DNA of 44,395 bases, from assembly GCA_027624855.1 (NCBI GenBank), contig JAQBTQ010000021.1:1-44395 (forward strand), read 5' to 3'. The notes below the pieces were generated by a model. That model saw only the letters and a program-made list of their open reading frames with translations, searched no databases and was not told the origin of the DNA. This DNA comes from Bacteroidota bacterium (GTDB lineage Bacteria; Bacteroidota; Bacteroidia; Flavobacteriales_D; Sanyastnellaceae). This document shows, in pieces, positions 41,094-44,395 of this stretch. Position numbers and translations under genes: made by a program. The first letter of the stretch is position 1. The number at the start of each line of letters is the position of its first letter.

Positions 41094-42205
41094 CAATCTA
41101 CCCAATCAGCAACAAAGACATTGGTACTGCGGGTTCTTCCGTTGTTTCGATTACTTGAAAAGGCGATCTTTTTTCCATCAGGCGAAAACATTGGAAAAGA
41201 GTCGAAAGCTTCATCGAAAGTGATTTGTTCCAGATTATCCCCACTTGTTTGAATTCGAAAAATATTGAATGGAAAACTTTTTGTCTTGTGGTTGCTAGAA
41301 AATAAAACCGACTGACCATTGGGATGAAAAAAAGGTGCCCAATTCGCCCCTCCCAAGTGTGTCAATTGACGCTGCTCAGTTCCATCAGCATTCGCGATGA
41401 ACAGTTCCATGGAAGTGGGTTCGACTAACCCTTTGCTGAGCAAGTCCTTGTAATGAGCGACTTCCTGTTCTTCAGTGGGTCGACTCGCCCTCCAAATTAA
41501 CTGACTTCCATCTGGTGAAAAGAAAGCTCCACCATCATAACCAAGCTCATTTGTTATTTGAACAACATTTCCTCCATCGAGATCACACGTATAAAGCTCT
41601 AAATCTCCCGATCTCATGCTTGTAAAAACCATTCGATCTCCGGTTGGACTCACTGTGGCCTCAGCATCATATCCAGCTACGTTGGTTAATTGTCTGACTG
41701 GATTTCCTGACAAATCATAAATGAATATGTCATAGTCCTCGTAAATCGGCCAAACGTATTCACCTTTTGGACCTCTTGGAGGCACTTCGGGACACAATGA
41801 GTCACCCAAGTGCGTTGAAGCAAATACAACTGTGGAATCCCCAGGCATGAAATAGGCACAGGTTGTTCGCCCAAGTCCATTGGAAATCTGATTCAAACCA
41901 GCATTTTCAACTTTACCACCATCGGACACATTCAGCCAGAAAATTTGATCACACTTCACGCCCCACGATGGGTTATTCGCTTGAAAAATGAGTTTTTTGC
42001 TATCAAATGACCAATATGCTTCGGCATTGTCTCCACCATAAGTGAGTTGATGTACGTTTTTTAAATGGACTTCCTCATTGTATCTCAAGGTGTCAACAGA
42101 TTCAATTTCGAGTTGACTGCTCTCACCTGGTGTTTCAGAGGTGTTTTCCTCACATCCAAGGATAACCATCGAAGAAATCAGTAAATAAGCGTGGCAATAT
42201 TTCAT
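41093..42205 (-). CDS. TolB-like PD40 beta-propeller lipoprotein
   Basis: 370 residues with lipobox cysteine C18 (VILGC). At least five WD40-like/PD40 blades are visible: YWSFDSKKLIFQA, YDAEATVSPTGDRMVFTS, YDGGAFFSPDGSQLIWRA, WAPFFHPNGQSVLFSS and FDSFPMFSPDGKKIAFSS. The last one is followed by RNNGRTRSTNVF. Such proteins act in the envelope as scaffolds or binding partners, or as the propeller half of peptidase systems. It heads an overlapping operon with rluE-like and plsC. A TAATTTTG element lies just upstream. Confidence 0.85.
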   Translation of the reverse strand: MKYCHAYLLISSMVILGCEENTSETPGESSQLEIESVDTLRYNEEVHLKNVHQLTYGGDNAEAYWSFDSKKLIFQANNPSWGVKCDQIFWLNVSDGGKVENAGLNQISNGLGRTTCAYFMPGDSTVVFASTHLGDSLCPEVPPRGPKGEYVWPIYEDYDIFIYDLSGNPVRQLTNVAGYDAEATVSPTGDRMVFTSMRSGDLELYTCDLDGGNVVQITNELGYDGGAFFSPDGSQLIWRASRPTEEQEVAHYKDLLSKGLVEPTSMELFIANADGTEQRQLTHLGGANWAPFFHPNGQSVLFSSNHKTKSFPFNIFRIQTSGDNLEQITFDEAFDSFPMFSPDGKKIAFSSNRNNGRTRSTNVFVADWVD

Positions 42206-42224
42206 AGAGTGTCCGAGTTTTGTG

Positions 42225-42232
42225 CAAAATTA
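42225..42232 (-). promoter_or_regulatory. Candidate -7 element for the PD40-rluE-plsC operon
   Basis: On the minus strand TAATTTTG is an exact match to TAnnTTTG and lies 19 bases before the ATG at 42205. No clear -33 TTTG was found. It also lies within the 34-base gap shared with the divergent M28 gene. Confidence 0.4.
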
Positions 42233-42239
42233 GATTGAA

Positions 42240-43538
42240 ATGCGCTCACCTTATTTTCAGCTGTGTAATAGAATTGTCTTAAATGCCACTGTGATTTGTT
42301 ACTCCTTCATCCTTTTGCAAGGATGCAATTCAACTTCAAATTTAGATGAAGTTGATACCCAATCGCGATTAAAAGAGACGGTTGCAGCATTAACGGATTC
42401 CACAATGGAAGGCCGCGAAACAGGCACTGCAGGTGAAAGACTTGCTGGGAATTGGATTGCGGATCAATTTGAAAAAGCAGGACTTACTGTCCGCGGTGAC
42501 TCAGGTGCCTTTCAACAGTTTAGTTACAAACCCCATCCTCCGATGCAGATGCACGGTTCAGGTGATTCTTTGCAATTGGGGATGGCCGTTGTAAAAGAAA
42601 TTATTGGGCAAAACGTATTGCATTCAATCGAGTCATCATGTGGAACGCATTGGGGAGTGATTGGCGCCCACTACGATCACCTTGGGTATGGGGATGAAAA
42701 TTCATTGTTTCGGGGGGAACCAACAATTCACTTCGGAGCAGATGACAACGCCTCCGGAGTTGCTGGCATGATTGAATTGGCTCAACGAATGAAAAATCAT
42801 CCCATCGGTCATTCATTGCTTTTTGCTGCTTTCTCTGGAGAGGAAAAGGGATTGTGGGGTTCGAATTATTACTGTGAGCATCCTACCATTCCTCTTGACT
42901 CGGTTCGTTTCATGATCAATTTTGACATGATTGGACGGCTACGAGGAGACACCTTAGCTGTTTATGGCACAGGTACTTCACCTGGTTGGATGGAATTATT
43001 AGAAGCGTGCAATGAGGATTCACTGATACTCGTCCCTAGTGAAAGTGGAGTAGGACCAAGTGATCATACCAGTTTTTATTTGGAAGACATCCCGGTCCTT
43101 CATTTTTTCACGGGGCAGCATCCTGATTACCATAAACCGACGGATACTGCTGATAAAATTGATTATGAAGGAATCGAAAAAATTGTCAATTTCGTTGAAC
43201 GGGTGGTCCGAAAATTAAGTCAGGAGTCATCTTGGGAATTCACTGCGACCAAAGATGAAGATGAAGAGAGCACACCTTCTTTCAAAGTTACGCTCGGCGT
43301 TGTGCCAGATTATTTGTTTTCAGGCCAAGGCATGCGCATCGATGGTTTGACTGAAGGAAGGCCCGCTTCCAATGCTGGGATGAAACGGGGCGATGTGGTA
43401 ACAGCAATTGACACCATTCAAGTAATCGACATGATGACCTACATGAAAGCTCTTGGTCAATTTGAAGCAGGGGATACATCTCTTGTTCAAATTCAACGAG
43501 ATGGTAATTCTGAAATTCTTACGGTAACTTGGGATTGA
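42240..43538 (+). CDS. M28 family zinc aminopeptidase with C-terminal PDZ domain, lipoprotein
   Basis: 432 residues with a probable lipobox at C29 (FILLQGC). M28 dizinc residues are H144 in GAHYDHLG, D168 in GADDNASG, E201/E202 in SGEEKGLWGS, D229 in NFDMIGR, and a histidine in TGQHPDYHKPTDT. A PDZ domain (about 345-432) carries GLTEGRPASNAGMKRGDVV. Typical of envelope-associated aminopeptidases that digest imported peptides. It is divergent from the PD40 lipoprotein gene (34-base gap) and followed by the RNase P RNA. Confidence 0.9.
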   Translation: MRSPYFQLCNRIVLNATVICYSFILLQGCNSTSNLDEVDTQSRLKETVAALTDSTMEGRETGTAGERLAGNWIADQFEKAGLTVRGDSGAFQQFSYKPHPPMQMHGSGDSLQLGMAVVKEIIGQNVLHSIESSCGTHWGVIGAHYDHLGYGDENSLFRGEPTIHFGADDNASGVAGMIELAQRMKNHPIGHSLLFAAFSGEEKGLWGSNYYCEHPTIPLDSVRFMINFDMIGRLRGDTLAVYGTGTSPGWMELLEACNEDSLILVPSESGVGPSDHTSFYLEDIPVLHFFTGQHPDYHKPTDTADKIDYEGIEKIVNFVERVVRKLSQESSWEFTATKDEDEESTPSFKVTLGVVPDYLFSGQGMRIDGLTEGRPASNAGMKRGDVVTAIDTIQVIDMMTYMKALGQFEAGDTSLVQIQRDGNSEILTVTWD

Positions 43539-43564
43539 TCAAAATATTCTAAAACTAGACATCT

Positions 43565-43892
43565 ACATGTGAATTCATCGCTCCATTCGTGGAGAGGAAA
43601 GTCCGGACAACACAGAGCGCCACACTTCTCGAAAGGAAGGCAAACAATTATTTGTTTGACAGAAAGTGCTACAGAAATTTATACCGCCAATGGCCCCAGC
43701 GGCACAGGTAAGGGTGAAAAGGTGAGGTAAGAGCTCACCAGATTTGAAGTGATTCAAATGCTTTGGTAAACCTTGTGGGTTGCAAGACCATGTACACTAA
43801 CGTTAAGAGCTGCTCGCTCATGTTAGGGGGTAGGTTGCTGAGATAAATGATGAATTGCGAAAGCAAACAGAATCCGGCTTACGTCATGTTTT
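43565..43892 (+). ncRNA. rnpB: RNase P RNA (bacterial class A)
   Basis: Catalytic RNA that removes tRNA 5' leaders. The universally conserved GAGGAAAGTCC lies at 43594-43604, ACAGAAA at 43671-43677, and the 3' P4 strand ACAGAATCCGGCTTA at 43867-43881. The 5' ACATG (43565-43569) can pair with CATGT (43885-43889) to close P1, which sets the approximate ends (uncertain by a few bases). The total length of about 330 bases is normal. An open frame on the opposite strand is not a gene. Confidence 0.93.
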
Positions 43893-43896
43893 TGTC

Positions 43897-43936
43897 AAAA
43901 GGAGTGTCGAGCAAACCAATTCGCACTCCTTTTTTG
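43897..43936 (+). terminator. Terminator after rnpB
   Basis: AAAAGGAGTG pairs with CACTCCTTTT across a short loop, followed by T-rich sequence; it starts a few bases after the RNA 3' end. Confidence 0.75.
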
Positions 43937-43964
43937 TTTTTTCCTGTTTTTTTCGAAATATTTG
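43933..43964 (+). promoter_or_regulatory. Candidate promoter of the right-edge gene
   Basis: TTTG (43933-43936), 20-base spacer, AATATTTG (43957-43964), one mismatch from TAnnTTTG; about 21 bases before the ATG at 43986. Confidence 0.42.
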
Positions 43965-43985
43965 AGTACTGCAATTAATGAAACT

Positions 43986-44395
43986 ATGCATTTAACTCAA
44001 AGTGAATCTGACGCCATTTTAGAATTTTACAAAACAGAACGAATTCGCGTCGCTGCTAACCTGAAGCACATCGACAGAACCATTCGTTTGTTGTCTGGAA
44101 AGAATGTGGATGAAGAATCTGGTGTTCTTCTCACTCGAAAAGGGGATAAAGCCAAGAAACGAGGACCAAAAAGTGTTTGGGGTAAATTCATCCTCGATGA
44201 ACTGAAACATCAAAAGAAACCTCTTGCCTACAAAGATTTAATGGATCAGGCAATGAAGAAGAAAAATATTCACCGTTCAAAATATTCAAACGTTCGAGCG
44301 AGTATTTTGAACAGTGCTTTTCGACTTCGAGCAATTCAAGGAAAGATTACAACAATTGAGGAAGACGGAAAAAAAGAGAAGTTCATCGTTGATGT
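43986..44395 (+). CDS. Basic protein of unknown function, 3' truncated by window edge
   Basis: Open from ATG 43986 to the window end (136 codons visible, no stop). No family recognised. An N-terminal helix (MHLTQSESDAILEFYKTERI, then VAANLKHIDRTIRLLSG) looks coiled-coil-like. A basic linker KAKKRGPKS precedes VWGKFILDELKHQKKPLAYKD, a helical region LMDQAMKKKNI, and a strand-like TTIEEDGKKEKFIV. The order helix - 'PLAYKDL' - helices - beta hairpin is reminiscent of a winged helix (HARE-HTH-like), suggesting nucleic-acid binding; this is inference only. It has its own candidate promoter after the rnpB terminator. Confidence 0.7.
   Translation, partial: MHLTQSESDAILEFYKTERIRVAANLKHIDRTIRLLSGKNVDEESGVLLTRKGDKAKKRGPKSVWGKFILDELKHQKKPLAYKDLMDQAMKKKNIHRSKYSNVRASILNSAFRLRAIQGKITTIEEDGKKEKFIVD

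Noticed and set aside
43575-43757. 60-codon minus-strand ORF
   Set aside because: Lies wholly inside the RNase P RNA gene, whose conserved motifs are on the + strand.

Overview
The window looks like chromosomal DNA of a Bacteroidota bacterium, most likely a marine Flavobacteriales member of the Cryomorphaceae/Schleiferiaceae/Crocinitomicaceae kind. The order-level call rests on: two proteins with type IX secretion (T9SS) type A C-terminal domains; secreted proteins built from GCTD..ACNY..AT..DGSC repeats; promoter-like TTTG-N20-TAnnTTTG signals; almost no Shine-Dalgarno sequences; and lipoproteins with short G/S-C lipoboxes. The family-level call is a guess. No insertion sequence, integrase, CRISPR array, tRNA, restriction or defence locus was seen, and no gene-free stretch exceeds 300 bases.

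Layout. 1-1902: the end of a GPH-type sugar:cation symporter followed by a GH17 glycosidase without a signal peptide, a small beta-1,3-glucan (laminarin-type) utilisation pair. 2056-10082: two giant secreted Cys/Asp-rich repeat proteins (990 and 1503 aa) on the + strand, with a small RRM RNA-binding protein gene on the opposite strand between them. Both end in the same dockerin-like C-terminal tag, not a T9SS domain. 10190-12774: a TlpA-like thiol-disulfide protein and a T9SS-exported laminin-G-like protein. 12858-17061: a DUF2797 protein, YqgE/AlgH, an M14 peptidase and an HSL-family esterase. 17070-24811: a tightly packed minus-strand operon paaZ - S41 peptidase - GH92 mannosidase - class III aminotransferase. 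25057-26025: a T9SS protein whose N-terminal domain matches that of the 990-aa protein. 26115-31531: PhoD-like phosphatase lipoprotein, a small unknown, PdxH, an RlmI-like methyltransferase and RecQ. 31574-39727: a + strand operon tpiA - prmA - giant unknown envelope protein (1488 aa) - fadH. 39736-42205: a minus-strand, overlapping operon PD40 lipoprotein - rluE-like pseudouridine synthase - plsC. 42240-44395: M28 peptidase with PDZ domain, the RNase P RNA gene, and a basic protein cut by the right edge.

How the parts fit. Much of the window serves the cell envelope and scavenging of polymers: glucan and mannan hydrolases, four peptidase/esterase-type enzymes, phosphatase, exported repeat proteins. 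Housekeeping genes are interspersed (tpiA, prmA, recQ, pdxH, rlmI, rluE, plsC, rnpB). The most unusual content is the pair of giant repeat proteins together with the T9SS protein at 25057. They share modules (an N-terminal domain, the 21-residue Cys repeat, a C-terminal tag) in different combinations, suggesting a family of secreted calcium-binding, disulfide-rich surface proteins that use two different C-terminal targeting signals.
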